A DNA stretch of 64,000 nucleotides from Cubamyces lactineus (GCA_022376465.1 JACDTU010000007.1:62001-126000); one strand, 5' to 3'; counted from the stretch's first letter, positions 32,274 to 46,100 are shown. The notes: generated from the sequence alone by a model not told the origin. Numbers and translations are program-made.

Positions 32274-34834
32274 ATGCGTACACCGTCCAGAATCGCCTGG
32301 TCGTCCTTTGCACTGGCTATTGCAGGTGTCTCGGCGTCGGTGAATCCGACCGTTACTCTGGACGGGGCGAGTGTCATCGGGACCTCGAACAACTCCGTCA
32401 CCAGCTTCTTCGGTATCCCGTTCGCTGAACCGCCGTAAGTGTGTACCCTTCAGACATAGTGTATCGTGCGACTAACGCACGCTTGATGCAGAATCAACGA
32501 GCTCCGCCTGAGGCTCCCAAAACCAATAATCTCGTATAATGGGACCATCAACGCCACACTCCCGGCGACACAGTGCCTCCAACTTCCGCCAGGCCTACGC
32601 AGCGACCTTCCTGCCAACATTTTGCAGGTGATGGCTGAGTACTTTGGAGCAGATACCAGCCCATCTATGGTCCCCCAGAGCGAGGACTGTGCGTATGGCA
32701 TGCCCAGAGAGAGCGCGCCTGTGACGTGCTGACATCGTCCTAGGTTTGTCAATCAGCGTACAAGTCCCTGCCGACACGAGCCCCGATGACAAGCTTCCAG
32801 TACTTGTAGTGAGTGGTTTGTCGACTCGGAGGGTGTTGATGCGCGCCTAACCACTGAATGCCTTACCGCAGCAATTCTTCGGAGGTACGTCACACCTAGA
32901 CCGTGGCTGATGCGCGTCAACTCCTAACGTTTCGATGAATTTGCTCCCATGCTTTTGGTAGGCGGATTCACTTACGGCTCAACCGCACAGTAGGTCTTCA
33001 TACATCATGACGTTCGTAATAACTGTGCAAAGTGTCTACGTCTAGAAATCCAGGTGACGCTATCGTGCGGCGATCCGTCGAGATGGGTCAACCCATCATC
33101 TACGCGAACATGAATTACCGGTAGGCACTATTTCGCTGACTGGGTAGTCGGTGTTGTGGTCTGACATCGTCGACACTTATAGGGTGGGAGGTCAGTCACG
33201 GCCAAAGCTGTGGCACCTAAGCTATGTCTGATCGAGTTGTTAGCTTTTGGTTTTCTCGGAGGCAAGGAAGTGAAGAAAGCTGGGGTAGGAAACTTGGGTC
33301 TTCAGGATCGTGAGTAAACGCCACCTCTTGTGCCGACCTATCACCTCCTGACATCCATGCAGAACGCGTTGCACTGCGCTGGATCCAAAAGTACATCTCA
33401 ATCTTCGGAGGCGATCCAGAAAAAGTCACAGTGTACGCTCCTCGTGCACATGCTGGCCGTGTTTGCCATTGAAAAGTTGATTATTTCGGTGCTTTATAGC
33501 TGGGGGCAGAGTGCAGGTGCAATCTCTATAGGTCTCCAGATGGTTGCGAATGACGGCGACATCGAAGGCCTTTTCCGCGGTGCGGTCATGAGCTCAGGCT
33601 CTCCGCTCCCCACGGGAGACACCGAGCTGCAACAACCGTCTTACGATACCGTGGTTCAACATGCGGGGTGTGTAGGAGCAGCGGACACGCTGGAGTGTTT
33701 AAGAGGAGTCTCTGCGGACACCCTCATGGCTGCTGCTGCTGCCGTCCCGAACTTGTTCGACTATTCTGTAGGTTTCGGTGTTCAGTATAGGCTGCATATC
33801 GCTTATACGAGATACCGGACTTTGCTTTGTAGGGTCTCACACAGATGTGGGCACCGCGCGCAGATGGTGTGTTCTTGGAGGCACCTGCGCAGCACCTGGT
33901 CCTTTCTGGCAAGGTAGCCAATGTGCCCTTCATCAGCGGTACACTGATCTTCCCGCATTTGTCCCGCAAAGTGAAGCTTACGCGCGGATAGGGGATTCTC
34001 TGGACGAAGGCACAATCTTCGCTACAGGCAGCTTCAACGTCACGTACGTCTCCGCAATCTATGGTGGCCATGTCACGATTCTGATTGGTTACATTTTCAG
34101 CACGGACGAAGAGTTCCAAGACTTCATCCATGACTATTTCTTTTCAAACACGTCCAAGACGACACTTGCGCCACTCTTCGACTTGTATCCGAACGACCCC
34201 GCGGCAGGCTCTCCCTTTGGTACAGGTGATGCGAACCAGCTCGCGCCGCAGTACAAGCGTATGGCCGCCATCCAAGGGGACATCGTCTTCCAGGCACCAA
34301 GGCGTTTCTTCCTGGAGCAGCGGTCTCTCAAGCAGCCTACGTGGTCTTTCAGTACGTCTCCAGAGTCGACTCATGGATAAGCCCATAGCTAACACAGCTG
34401 TGTGCACGCAGTAAGCGAGAGGGACGGCGTCCCTGGGCTTGGATACGTACGTCTTTGCAGTTTGACTCGAAACATTACATCATGGCGCTTACATCTTGCG
34501 CCGGTTGTAGCCCCATGGCAGCGACTTCGGTCCTGCGCGGATGGGCAACGACTTCACAGACTACGTAATCCGGTTCACGAACTTCCTCGACCCCAATGGC
34601 GCATCGAATGGCACAACCGAGTGGCTCGGGACGCAGCCTTACGACCCCGCCGACCTCAACAGCGCCGCCATCGACCCGTTGAATCGCACAATCGAGTGGC
34701 CACAGTATGACCCTATCAACCGGAGAATTCTGCGGCTCTTGGACGGTGAGCAGCCACTGACGATTGGGCAAGATACGGACAGGTTGGAGGCGATGGCAGG
34801 GCTCACGGCATATACCATGGCTCAGCCGTTCTGA
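32274..34834 (+). CDS. Type-B carboxylesterase/lipase, copy 1
   Basis: A multi-exon gene (first exons 32274-32434, 32492-32688, 32744-32808, the 13-nt exon 32872-32884, 32962-32989). A signal peptide (FALAIAGVSAS) leads into an alpha/beta-hydrolase of the cholinesterase/Candida lipase family. Visible motifs are FFGIPFAEPP, SEDCLSISV, the oxyanion loop FFGGGFTYG, the nucleophile GQSAG (Ser), LDEGTIFATGSFN (Glu), and PHGSDF (His), so the triad is complete. It ends ...LTAYTMAQPF. It should be secreted and hydrolyse esters or lipids; the substrate cannot be told. It is about 80% similar by eye to the copy at 35410 and contains an Asn/Thr-rich insertion (TEWLGTQPYDPADLNSA) that the second copy lacks. 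Confidence 0.9.
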
Positions 34835-35332
34835 AGCGCGCGGTCAGGAACTGCGCGTGCGGAAGTCAGGAGTATCCTTGTTCGTTGGTCTCTGTGGCAC
34901 AAGGACACAACCATGTGGACGCTCTCCATACAGCCTCTAACAACCACGGGTTCTCGATGTAGTATGTGCTGCGCAAGTAGCCAACCGTATCACATCCGCA
35001 TTTGATGTCCCGGCATCCCTCCTCGGCACAGCCACGACGAGTACGAATGTACACGGCAAGCACAAAGCCCCAGTGCCGACATTTCTTCAGAGTCCAACGA
35101 CTTCCGTCACGTCATGCCAGTGAGACAAGCTGGTGTTTGACCTCGCATCAATTACAGTTCAATACTCCGCCCATCACTTGCAGGAATTTGTCCTGTGATG
35201 GCCGCGGCGCGGTATAGGACTCAAGAGACTCGTAGCACCGACTACAACGGAGACTCTACCAATGAGGCTATGAACGACCACGCAACTCGAGCCGAAGCGT
35301 TGCGCAGGCCTCCGGTCGGGCTTTGTGGACAT
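34835..35332. other. Intergenic between the tandem carboxylesterases
   Basis: No gene. It contains the duplicated upstream segment mentioned for copy 1. Confidence 0.5.
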
Positions 35333-35340
35333 TATATATA
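35333..35340 (+). promoter_or_regulatory. TATA box of carboxylesterase gene 2
   Basis: TATATATA lies 77 bp upstream of the ATG at 35410. Confidence 0.5.
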
Positions 35341-35409
35341 GCCAGGAAGGTCGGGAAAAGTGTATACAACTAGGCCGCGCAAGGCTCCCCCTCACGTTTC
35401 CACACCAAC

Positions 35410-37878
35410 ATGCATAAACCATGTCGTATCGCCCTGTCGTCTCTTGCACTCGCAATCGCAAGCGTTTCGGCATCGTCAAATCCAACTGTTACTCTAGACC
35501 AAGCCACTGTCATCGGGATCTCGGATGATTCTGTGACGAGCTTCTTTGGCATTCCATTCGCTGAGCCTCCGTAAGTGTGCATGCACCTCTTGCGTACGGC
35601 TCAACTCGCGCCTAACGGTTGTACAAAAGAGTCAACGAACTCCGTCTGAGGCTCCCGAAGCCGATCACTTCGTACAACGGGACCATAAATGCTACACTCC
35701 CGGCGACACAGTGTCTCCAGCTCATTCCAGGTCTACGCAGTGATCTCCCTACCAACATCGTACAGGCCATGGCGGAATACTTCTCGACAGATTTTGCCTC
35801 ATCCAACATACCTCAAAGCGAAGACTGTACGTGTCGTGGACCGCAATCTGTGTACTTCCGACATGCTGATGCTAGCGTAGGTTTGTCGATCAGCGTGCAG
35901 GTTCCAGATGGAGCAAACGCCGGCGACAAGCTTCCGGTCCTCGTGGTGAGTGGTCTATCTAGGTACTCGACAGTTACCCTCTCAACTGAACACCATCACT
36001 CAGCAATTCTTCGGAGGTACGTTCGGCCTGGGATTTAGTCGATGTAATCCAGCTCATGATTCTCGAATAACTGATCAGGAGGCTTCACTTTCGGCTCAAC
36101 CGCACTGTAAGCCGTTGCGAAATGCTCTGCCGTAAACGTCCACGTCATGTGTCTGGTTCTAGGACTCCCGGAGACGGCATTGTTCGACGTTCCATGGAGA
36201 TGGGCCAGCCGATCGTCTACGCGAATATGAACTACCGGTGAGCTACAATCTGCTGGTATAATCAAGTTTGATGCTGCGGCTTGACATCGTTTGGTTCAGA
36301 AACGGAGGTCAGCTTTGGCGGGACCCCTAAGCGTATAAGGCAGAACCTCTGACCAAACGTTCTATAGCCCTTGGGTTCCTCGGAGGAAGGGAAGTGAAAG
36401 AAGCTGGGGTCGGCAACTTGGGTCTTCAAGATCGTGAGTAGACGTTGCAGCGTACTGCGAGAAATTCAACGCATCTGACATGCCTGCAGAGCGGACGGCA
36501 CTGCGCTGGGTCCAGAAGTATATCTCAATCTTCGGAGGAGACCCGGACAAAGTCACACTGTCAGCTTCTCACATTTACCACTCTATCATGGTCATATGGG
36601 GACTGACCCTCGGTGCTCTCTAGCTGGGGGGAGAGTGCTGGCGCAATCTCCATAGGCCTTCAGATGGTCACGAATGGCGGAAACAACGAAGGTCTCTTCC
36701 GCGGTGCGATCATGAACTCGGGATCACCGCTTCCCACTGGAGATATCGAGCTGCAGCAGCCGTCCTACGATACCGTAGTCCAACACGCAGGGTGCGCAGA
36801 AGCAGCGGACACGTTGGAGTGTCTGAGAGCAGTTTCCGCGGAGACCCTCATGGCGGCGGCGGCGGCGGTCCCGAACTTGTTTGACTATCCCGTAGGTCTT
36901 GATCTACCGATGAAAGGTGTCACTCATATATGATACCGGGTTTTTATGTTCAGGGACTTGCAGAGGCGTGGGCTCCACGCGCGGATGGCGTGTTTTTGGA
37001 AGCTCCTCCTCAGCACTTGGTCCTCGCTGGCAAGGTGGCCCATGTGCCCTTCATCAGCGGTATGTCGACCTTCACCAGCGGATGCTTCACGTTACCTGGA
37101 AGCTCATGCGTTGTTAGGGGATTGTTTGGATGAAGGTACCATTTTTGCTACCGGGAGCTTTAACGTCACGTAAGCCTTCGCTCTGTCGTTGTCGTGTAGT
37201 TGGTCTTACTGGTGGACCCCTTAGCACGGACGAGGAGTTCCGAGATTTTATCCGTGAGCACTTTTTTTCGGCCACGCCTGAGGCGCTCCTCGCACCACTC
37301 TTCGACCTGTATCCCAATGACCCCACGGCGGGCTCGCCCTTTGGCACGGGTGACGCCAACCAACTCTCGCCGCAGTTCAAACGTATGGCCGCCATTCAAG
37401 GCGACCTGGTCTTTCAAGCCCCCAGGCGTTTCTTCCTAGACCAACGATCGCTCAAGCAGCCTACGTGGTCTTTCAGTACGTCCTTATAGCTCATAAATTA
37501 GACCACAATTGACGCCGCTATGCACTCGCAGTGAGCGAGAGGGGCAAAGTCACTGGGCTAGGATACGTGCGTGTCAACATGTCAACTCGACAGGCTACAT
37601 GTCGAAGCTCACATCTGCTCCCCATCTAGCCTCACGGCAGCGACTTCGCCCCTATACTGACGGGCGACGACCTCACGGACTACGTGATACAGTTCACGGC
37701 CACCCTCAATCCCAACGGTGCATCTAATCGCACGATACACTGGCCGCAGTATGACCCCGTTAACCGGAGTATGCTGATACTTGTCGATGGCGATAAGCCT
37801 CTGAAAGTCGGGCGCGACACGGATAGGTTGGAGGCAATGGCGGGGCTCACAGCGTACAGCATTGCCCGTCCATTCTGA
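35410..37878 (+). CDS. Type-B carboxylesterase/lipase, copy 2
   Basis: Tandem paralog of the gene at 32274 with the same exon plan, including the 13-nt exon (36004-36016). A signal peptide (LALAIASVSAS) and the family motifs are kept: SFFGIPFAEPP, FFGGGFTFG, GESAG (Ser), LDEGTIFATGSFN (Glu), PHGSDF (His). The nucleophile elbow differs by one residue from copy 1 (GES versus GQS). It ends ...LTAYSIARPF. Predicted as a secreted serine esterase/lipase. I did not verify every splice junction, but no frame break was seen in the conserved parts. Confidence 0.9.
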
Positions 37879-38121
37879 AGTGCGAGACTGAAGAAGAATC
37901 AAGATATCGTTTATTCGTTAGCGGTAGATAATACTCCATAATCAACACACACTCGTCATATCACACCAGCCTGAATGCATCGACCACGGCAAAAAGGACA
38001 CGGGGTCCGGGATTGGATGGCTGACAATGAGCGCAAGTCGCAGTATAGCTGGTTCGTGTAAAGATCATAGCATTAGTCGCCGACTACTATACACTGTCCG
38101 AGGGGAATGAGGAAGCAGGAA

Positions 38122-39133
38122 TCAACCCAGGTATCTCCAGATGAGGTAGAAACAGAAGAACGTAAAGACCGCGCCTGCAAAGAAAATGTACATATCCTGC
38201 GTACTGTAAGTCGCGTCAGCAACGATTCAAACACACGTCTGGATCGAATTATGGGAACGTACCTTCGCCGCTCAATCCAACCAATAACGTCCCTGCTGAG
38301 ACCCAGAGTATTTGCCGCATCGAGGAGTCGTTTCTGGGTGCCCTTCAAGACGTTCCGCTGATCCACTAAGTCATCGAGCACCGCCCGGCCCTGAGCGATG
38401 AAGTCGTCCAGCCGCGAGTCGGTGTTCTGGATGAACGAATGCTCGCGTAGGGCGTGCTGTTCCCGCAATGCACCGTTCATGGGCATGGGTGTTGCCCCGC
38501 GGAAAGGCGACTCCGAGATCTCTTCCGCAGGAGGCTGTTGTGGGCCTGCCATGAAACGCCTTCGCGCATCGCCCGGTGCTGGGGAGAGTGGTGTTGTTGA
38601 GGATGATGCTCCAGACATGAGTTCCGCGCGCGCGGTTGCTTCGTGCTGAGGGGTACTTGAGACGAGGAAATCAGAGAAAAATGAGTATACGTACCTCTGA
38701 CTTTATCCTCTCAAATTGGGCGCGAAGGTCCGCATAGTCCGCACGGAACTTTTGTACGCGCCTACGGGACGCATAACGAGTCAGTCACCGTTCATTGCTT
38801 CTGAAAATCTACTAATACGGTGGAGAATGAGGGCGGGATTGAGCTCTGAACATACGCACATCATCGCCTTCTCCTGCTTCGCCTTGATAATTTCCCGCTT
38901 GGCCATGGAATCGTAGTCCTCCACCGTTCTGTGCATTGCGGCCAAAGATGCCGATATCTGCCCTGTCGCAGAGACACACCAACCTTGCGTCTCAGCTCTC
39001 GTCCCTCTTAGACCCGCGACACTCTCATGGACAGACCTAGCAACGATGCGGACTTCTCGCCATTTCGCAGCCTTTCCAGGTCGGCCTGGATGGAATTTGT
39101 CTGTCGCACGCCGAGTGTGTATAGTGAGTTCAT
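38122..39133 (-). CDS. BOS1: Golgi/ER v-SNARE of the membrin (BOS1) family
   Basis: The gene starts with MNSLYTLGVRQTNSIQADLE at 39133. It continues through an N-terminal helical region (AAMHRTVEDYDSMAKREIIK), a Ser/Pro-rich linker (SGASSSTTPLSPAPG), and the SNARE motif (HSFIQNTDSRLDDFIAQGRA; VLKGTQKRLLDAANTLGLSR). A single C-terminal membrane anchor (YIFFAGAVFTFFCFYLIWRY) comes right before the stop at 38122. Bos1 is on ER-to-Golgi vesicles and pairs with Sec22, Bet1 and Sed5. The tail-anchored layout and length fit the family. Several short introns interrupt it. Confidence 0.88.
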
Positions 39134-39380
39134 AGTAGTCAGATAGGGAGCGAGCGAAGGGGTATATGGGCAGTTAACGTAGATGATGGTCGAACTAGAA
39201 GATGTGTAGGTTCGTACAAGGCGAGCGTGTCAGTGCCGTCACTGCGCGCACAGCCGGGCGCTAAGCGACTTGCTCTTGACCACGACCCTCGGGCGATGTC
39301 TACAAACGTATCTCGCGACACAGCGAGCTAGCTACCAGCTTATCCCGCGCGATCTACTGTTTCTTTGTTGAGCCTGGACG

Positions 39381-40604
39381 ATGAGCAGCTCTCAGGCTGC
39401 GCAACCAATCGTGCGCGGCGTCGTGCAGCTTCCGGCCAACTCCACGCGCGTCGTTGATGCAGATGAAGAGGTGCGTGGACGCTCGGAATCCTACAACCAT
39501 TTCATATGTTCTGATGCCAGTATATTCTTAGGTATTTCTGTTGTACACAGACCTGGCCGCGCGCAAGGCTGCTGATGGTTCCAACGGGTTCCGCGGGCTG
39601 GGCCATATCGACTCACACGAAGATACGCTCACAATCACTCTCAATCTCGGCGTGCCAGCCAAACCCGGCGGGGACCTCGGCGATGCTGCAGGTCAGGATA
39701 AACCTGGAAGAGGCGTACATAAGAAGAGAGTGCGAAGCAATCGAAACGCCGTAGAACAGACGCTTGAGGTCGAGATATTGCAAGACAAGACCGCGCTCCG
39801 GTCTCGGAAAGGGGATACGGGCAGCGTTGTGTGGCATGCGAGGTGGGCGCCGTAGCTGGTCCACAGTCACTCTTGTTCGACACCAACGCTGCATGCCTAT
39901 CGTCTGCGTTAGTGTGGATTTCGCACAAGCTGTTCTCCAACAACTGCATGCGAAGAACACAGCCGGCCTGCTGAATCCAGAGCAGCTTGCCGCCTCTCAT
40001 GTGATAGAACTGGGGTATGTAACTCGCGCTGTCCTATTGGCCTGAGCAGTAACTCAGAGATTGACATATATTCAGTGCAGGAACTGGCCTTCTCGCAGTG
40101 GTCTTGGCTCCTTTCACGCGTCATTATACCGTCACCGATATTGATGACCTCGTCCCTCTCATTCGGAAGAATATCGCGCGGAACCATGCCAATCCCCCGG
40201 GCGCCCCTTCTAAGCGGAGAAGTTCATTCTCACCTCCAAGCTCCTCGAAAATTACCGCCGTACCTCTCGACTGGATTGAGATACGCAACGCCTCGGCCAC
40301 TCTCCGAAGAAAGTTGGTGCCTGCGGAGCCAGCTGACCTACTTCTGGTGGTCGACTGTATCTACCACCCCTCGTTGATACCGCCGCTTCTATCTACGATT
40401 GATTACCTCGCAGTGCCGGGGCGTACCGCGGTAGTTGTCGTGGTAGAGCTTCGAGCAGAGGATGTGGTGAGAGAGTTTTTGCAAGGTTGGCTGGATTTGT
40501 CGCCGGCGGGCGAGTGGGAGATATGGAGCGTCAGCGGGTTTTTGAAGGGTCCATACGCTATCTGGATAGGATGGAAACATACAAGTGCCGAGGGAATATC
40601 ATAA
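39381..40604 (+). CDS. Protein-lysine methyltransferase of the Methyltransf_16 family, RKM5-like
   Basis: Exons 39381-39470, 39532-39842, 39913-40014 and 40076-40604 join in phase to 343 aa. The S-adenosylmethionine-binding motif I is VIELGAGTGLLAVVLAP. Upstream, KGDTGSVVWHASVDFAQ is typical of ribosomal lysine methyltransferase 5, and LLVVDCIYHPSLIPPLL is the post-I region of this family. Yeast Rkm5 methylates ribosomal protein L1. A close alternative is another member (EFM/METTL21 type). The start is the first ATG of the exon. It lies about 250 bp from the divergent BOS1 start, so the promoter may be shared. Confidence 0.82.
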
Positions 40605-40695
40605 CATACGTGCCTGCTCTCTAATTTGGCCAGTCCAGCGTGAGCGATACAACAACGGCGAATCCATGTGTTCGTAGATGAGAGAGATACAGCAT

Positions 40696-41615
40696 CTATC
40701 GCTTGCCCTTTGAGCCGCCCTTCGTCCTAGATGACTTCCCGCCGGCGCGCTCAGCCTTTTCGAGCTTGCGCTTGCGCTGTTTTGTTCGCTCTGCCTTCCG
40801 TGCTGCGCTGGTCTGGTACTTGATATCTTTCGCCTTGGTCGCAGTCTTCGCTTTCGCTTTCGCTCTTGAGGCGTCTGGCCGGGATTTGGCCTCGGCGGAT
40901 GGCGCAGATTTCGGCTTCGTACGAGGTGGGATGCTCGCCCTTTGCAAAACTTCGTCATCTGCATTTGGGGGTTCGTGGGTATGTGCCGAGGGCTTCTCCC
41001 CGTGTATCAGGCTGTCCGGGTCGAACTCTTCTACGACGGTGACAGTGGCTAGCTGTTCCTCGTCTTCGTATTCCTCTTGCTCCTCTGCTGCCTTTCCCTT
41101 GCCTTTCGAATCACTGGACTCTCCCAAACCGTCCCATTCGCTGTCACTGTCGTCGTCTGTGCATCATCATAAGGCATGGTTGAACCATACATGACGTTGA
41201 GAAAACTCACCAACTATCCCTCCATATGCTCGTTCAGCTTCCTCCGCATTTTTGGCTGCTTGTTCAGCCAGCATGCGTCGATGCTAACAGAGTTCGCCCG
41301 TGAGAACAGACGAGACGTGATACCAGCAGTGGACGTACCTCTCGTCGAGCTTCTAACCTCTCCTGCTTCTCACGTTCCTTCGCTTTTTGCTTGGCTGCCT
41401 CCTTCTTCTGCAGTTTGCGTTTGTGAAAGCCAGTCAAAAACTCCCTATGAATCAGAGCAATGAGTAACTAGAGTCAGGCTGCTAGGCAAGATGTGAACTA
41501 ACCTCCGCGCCTGATCATTGAACACGACCTCCTTGATTTGCTCTCTTTTGGCCTTCTTTTTGGCTGCAACTATGTTGTGCGACTTTGTTAGCGCCGCGAG
41601 GTTGGAAGGTGCCAT
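40696..41615 (-). CDS. RRP17: Ribosome-biogenesis protein RRP17/NOL12
   Basis: It starts MAPSNLAALTKSHNIVAAKK at 41615 and carries the family core across an intron: FNDQARR then EFLTGFHKRKLQKKEAAKQK, then an Arg/Glu-rich coiled region (MLAEQAAKNAEEAERAYGG). The last exon (to 40696) is acidic, then Lys/Arg/Ala-rich (SRAKAKAKTATKAKDIKY) and ends in a basic tail. RRP17/NOL12 is a nucleolar 5'-3' exonuclease-type factor in pre-rRNA processing. Convergent with the methyltransferase gene; stops are about 90 bp apart. Confidence 0.85.
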
Positions 41616-43180
41616 GACACGGCCGAGAGTTTGTATCAAGTGCAAGTGCAGCGCGAGCAGTGAGAGTGAGTGGCAATTGTGGCAGATCGCGCCCTCTACT
41701 ATGGGCGCTTGAATGAAAGTAAGATCGGCCACGTGGTGAATAAACGCCCGAATTGTGTGTCCACAGCGCCGCCGCCCGCAGCAAGTTCGTTCACCTTCGC
41801 ATTTTGCCACCAACACCGCGCCCTCCGCCGGGAACGCCGACTCTTTCCACCTCGCTGAACTCGTTGATGGCGTTACCAGTTACTTGAGATGAAATAACGC
41901 TAGCTTACCCATGCACCCGCTGCATTCGAGGAAGCCGCGACCGCTACGAGTCGCCGGATGAGCCATATGCTGCGGAGGGAACTTGCTCACGGTCGCCTGC
42001 CTGTGTTCACAGCGATTCTTCTTCGCCTCATTCTATTCTCATCTTGGCCTCTATGTGCTTCCGCTATGCATCGCTGCCGTCACACGACCTGCAGCATGTC
42101 AGTGGCAGGCCCAACGGCTTGACTCCCGGGCTGATTCATAGCAGTCCACGCTCCCAGCGCAATCGGCTTATACATCCGCTCTATATGCGGCTATTCATAG
42201 CATACGAGTTCAATGAAGCTCCGCTCAGCAGCCACTACATCTTCAAGAACGAGTGAGTACGCCTTGATCCTCTGAGCATCTTATCATCATTTATGAATCT
42301 GGCGGATGTCGTCCTCGCTACATCCCTTAGTATCCATGACAAATTTATTACGGTCTCATCGATACCTGCAATTCGTACATGCTGCGCATGGGACAATTGC
42401 CTCATCAAAGCATCCGTACACGGAACATTTTGCTCAGGGGAAGCTTCCTATCTCATACTACGGAAGCTTGCGTGACCCAGCCTCCGGGTTAGTCGACAAA
42501 CGACCTCTTCCATTCCAGTGCTGTGGAGATAGTTCGTCATCTCGAGTGAGCAACCAGGCCACCGCCGAGCAGGCCAACTCGGTGTGGCGTCAAACTCTGA
42601 AACCCCAAGAGTACGTATCTCCACCGGTATTACCAACACAGGGATGATGTTAGGGTGGCGAACATTGCGTCCAGCCCAATTCACGATAGGTGTTAGCTGC
42701 TGATCCTGCGCTGTCACAACAGCTTCTTCATGCCCGGATGAAGTACTAAGTTCTCTAGCCCTCGGAGCAAGCGTGAGGGAATGTTGAGTACGACACATGC
42801 TCTGGTGAGAGACACCAACTGTATCTCGAATACGTGGTGCCGTCGTATCTAACTCGATTTAGATCACAGTCCCAGGGTCATTCGCATGGCTAGCGTGATG
42901 TAAACCCACTAGCATGGTCATGTCAAATAATGCGTCGATGGGCAGATGTCGAATAGCGCACAGGTGTGAAGCAAGATGCCATGGCGCCATTCAACATGAA
43001 AGCATGCTGCCTCAAAGGCCTGGTATTTGGCAGGAGCGTCTACAGTGATAAGGTACACTTCAGGGACGAGGACATCTGCACTGTTCAGGGAGTGGGGCCT
43101 TATCGCGCATGGCGCGGGGGGTACAAGAACCCTCGGGGCAGGAGTCCCACGTCCATCCGCTTATCCTCCTCCGCCCTACC
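41616..43180. other. Intergenic, nothing recognised
   Basis: About 1.5 kb. Some short frames (42044-42650) show no codon bias or domain. It probably holds the promoters of RRP17 and of the OPT transporter. Confidence 0.5.
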
Positions 43181-46100
43181 ATGGACCCCATCGTGACGGA
43201 CGAGCGCAGTACCTCAAGCTCCAGCTCTATCCAGGAGAAGGAAAAGATCGACGTCGAGAGAGCCGGTAGGTAACAACGACTGTCCACCGATGTTCGCTAC
43301 TAAGCTGCGCGTCCCGTTGTAGCGGTCAAAGTACAAGATGTAGTAGCGGACTTCGACGACCCAAACATCGACAAGGATGCAATTCTCCTTGGTACGTGCA
43401 TCGGCATCGACAGCCTCACAGAGTCTGACCGCATCCCCGGCAGAGGACGACTCGCCATATCCGGAGGTCCGTTCTGCCGTCGCAAATACGGATGACCCTT
43501 CCATGCCCGTCTCGTCGCTGCGGGTCTGGGTCATCGGCATCATATGGGCTATCATCATACCGGGCATGAACCAGTTCTTCTTCTTCCGCTTCCCCAGTGT
43601 CACTGTTGGAGGCGTAGGTGGCACCGACCATTCAAACCATTCAACGCTTGCTCATGAGTGTTCGCAGATCGTGGCACAACTTATCTCGTTTCCCGTCGGC
43701 CGGCTCTGGGCGCGGGTTGTTCCCAATGTCAAGATCTTCGGTGTCTCGCTCAACCCGGGCCCATTCACCGTCAAGGAACACGTCCTCATTACGATCATGG
43801 CTAGTGTCGGATCTGGGTCAGCGTACGCGGTGGGTTGTCCAGCTCTCAGAACGATATTGTGTGCGCCTTCCTCAACTCCGACTAGACAGATATTGTCGCA
43901 GTGCAGCGGGTATACTACAATCAAATCTATAATTTCGGCTGTGAGTATGTCTCTCGCTCACTCAACGCTCGCCTGACATATACTGTCGCAGACCAATGGA
44001 TGGTGGTCATGAGTACACAACTTGTGAGTCCCGCCAGCAGCACGAACTTTGATCTTCGAATTTCATACTGTCAACTTTAGATTGGGTTCTCGATTGGAGG
44101 CATTGCCCGTCGGTTCCTCGTGCAGCCGCCCTCTATGAGTAAGCGCGTTCCCTGGTCCGCGTATAGTAGCGTGAGCGACTGACGGTCTGAGCCTGATTCC
44201 TCCAGTCTGGCCCGCCAACCTCGTGACATGCGCCCTCTTCAACACCTTGCACTCCCAGGTGTATGCCGGTATGGGTAATCGTGGCGGAATCAGCCGCGAA
44301 CGGTTCTTCTTCTACGCCTTTCTCGGCTCGACGTGCTGGTACTTCTTCCCCGGGTACATATTCCAGGCCCTCTCGTTCTTCAACTGGGTCTGCTGGATTG
44401 CCCCGAACAACGTGGTCGTCAACCAGCTCTTTGGCTACAGCAGTGGGCTTGTGAGATCGCCGACTCCTACGAGTATGCTCAGCGTTACTCACAACACGTT
44501 CAGGGGATGTCACTTGTCACCTTCGACTGGGCGCAGGTATGTCGTATTCGAGCTCCGACATGGACGAGTACTTATCCTCGCACCAGATCGCTTACATTGG
44601 ATCCCCTCTTGCAACGCCATGGTGGGCAGAAGCCAATGTCGCCGTGGGCTTTGTATTCTTCTTCTGTACGTACCAGTACCGTCTCATGTTGCCCTTGTCT
44701 TATAATCTGCAGGGATCGTCACGCCCATTCTATACTACACGAATGCCTGGTATAGCAAGTTCATGCCGTCAGTGTTCACGCTAAGTTGTTAGTAGAGGTT
44801 CCTCTCACGCATGTCATCCAGGATCTCTTCGCGTACATCGTTTGACCGCTTCGGCCAAACTTACGACGTCTCGCGGATCATCAACGAAGACGCCAGCCTC
44901 AACGTCGCAAAATACGAGGCCTACAGCCCCTTGTTCCTCTCCACGACATTCGCGCTCTCCTATGGCCTTTCATTCGCGTCGATCACGGCGACGCTCACTC
45001 ATACGTTCCTGTACTTCCGCAAGCAGATCTGGGTGCAGTCCAGGCGCTCGATGAGCGAACAACCCGATATCCACGCACGGCTCATGTCGAAGTATCCCCA
45101 GGTTCCCGAATGGTGGTATGCCATCATCTTCCGTAAGTAGTTCTACGTTACCTTTCCTCGTAACAAATACTGATGCACACCGCCCAATAGTCAGCATGTT
45201 CGTCTTTGGCATCATCTCCATCGAGGTGTGGAACACACAATTCCCTGTCTGGGCATTCGTGCTCGCTTTAATCATCTGTAAGCGTCCTTCAAGTTCGCTT
45301 TCATTCTCTGCCGTAGATATCTGATATATGCCTCCCAGCATTCGTGTATACTATCCCTATCGGCATGATCCAAGCCATCACGAACCAGCAGATCGGTCTG
45401 AAGTACGTCTCGTGCTCGCTGCGTTGCTGTACCTACTAACTTCGTTGCATAGTGTTATCACCGAGCTGATCATCGGCTATGCTCTGCCCGGACGCCCCAT
45501 TGCGATGATGATGTTCAAGACCTGGGGATACATCACCATGGCGCAGGCGCTGACTTTCACGTCCGACTTCAAGCTCGGCCACTACATGAAGATTCCACCG
45601 CGGCCCATGTTCTGGTCGCAGGTCGTCGCGACCGTTGTCGCCGGAACGGTGCAGCTCGGCGTCCAGGCATGGATGTTCACTAACATCGACGGCCTATGCT
45701 CTCCTGATCAACCTAATGGCTTCATTGTACGTGATAATCCGTGTTTCCATGTTCATATATTAATTATGTGTCGTAGTGCCCTTCCACGCAAGTGTTTGGC
45801 ACTGCTTCGATCATTTGGGGTGTCATCGGGCCAGCACGTCAATTCTCTCCTGGCCAGATCTACTAGTAAGTGATCGTATATCCCCAAGCGCGTTGTCACA
45901 CAACTCAACCCGCGTTCCAGTGGCCTCGTGTTCTTCTTCATCATTGGCATCGGTTGTCCTATCGCCGGATACCTGATCACGCTCAAGTGGCCGAACTCCT
46001 TCATGAAATACGTCAACTTCCCGGTCATCTTCAGCGGCACGGGTCTCATCCCGCCAGCGACGGCGTTCAACTACGTCCCCTGGTCGATCGTTGGATTCGT

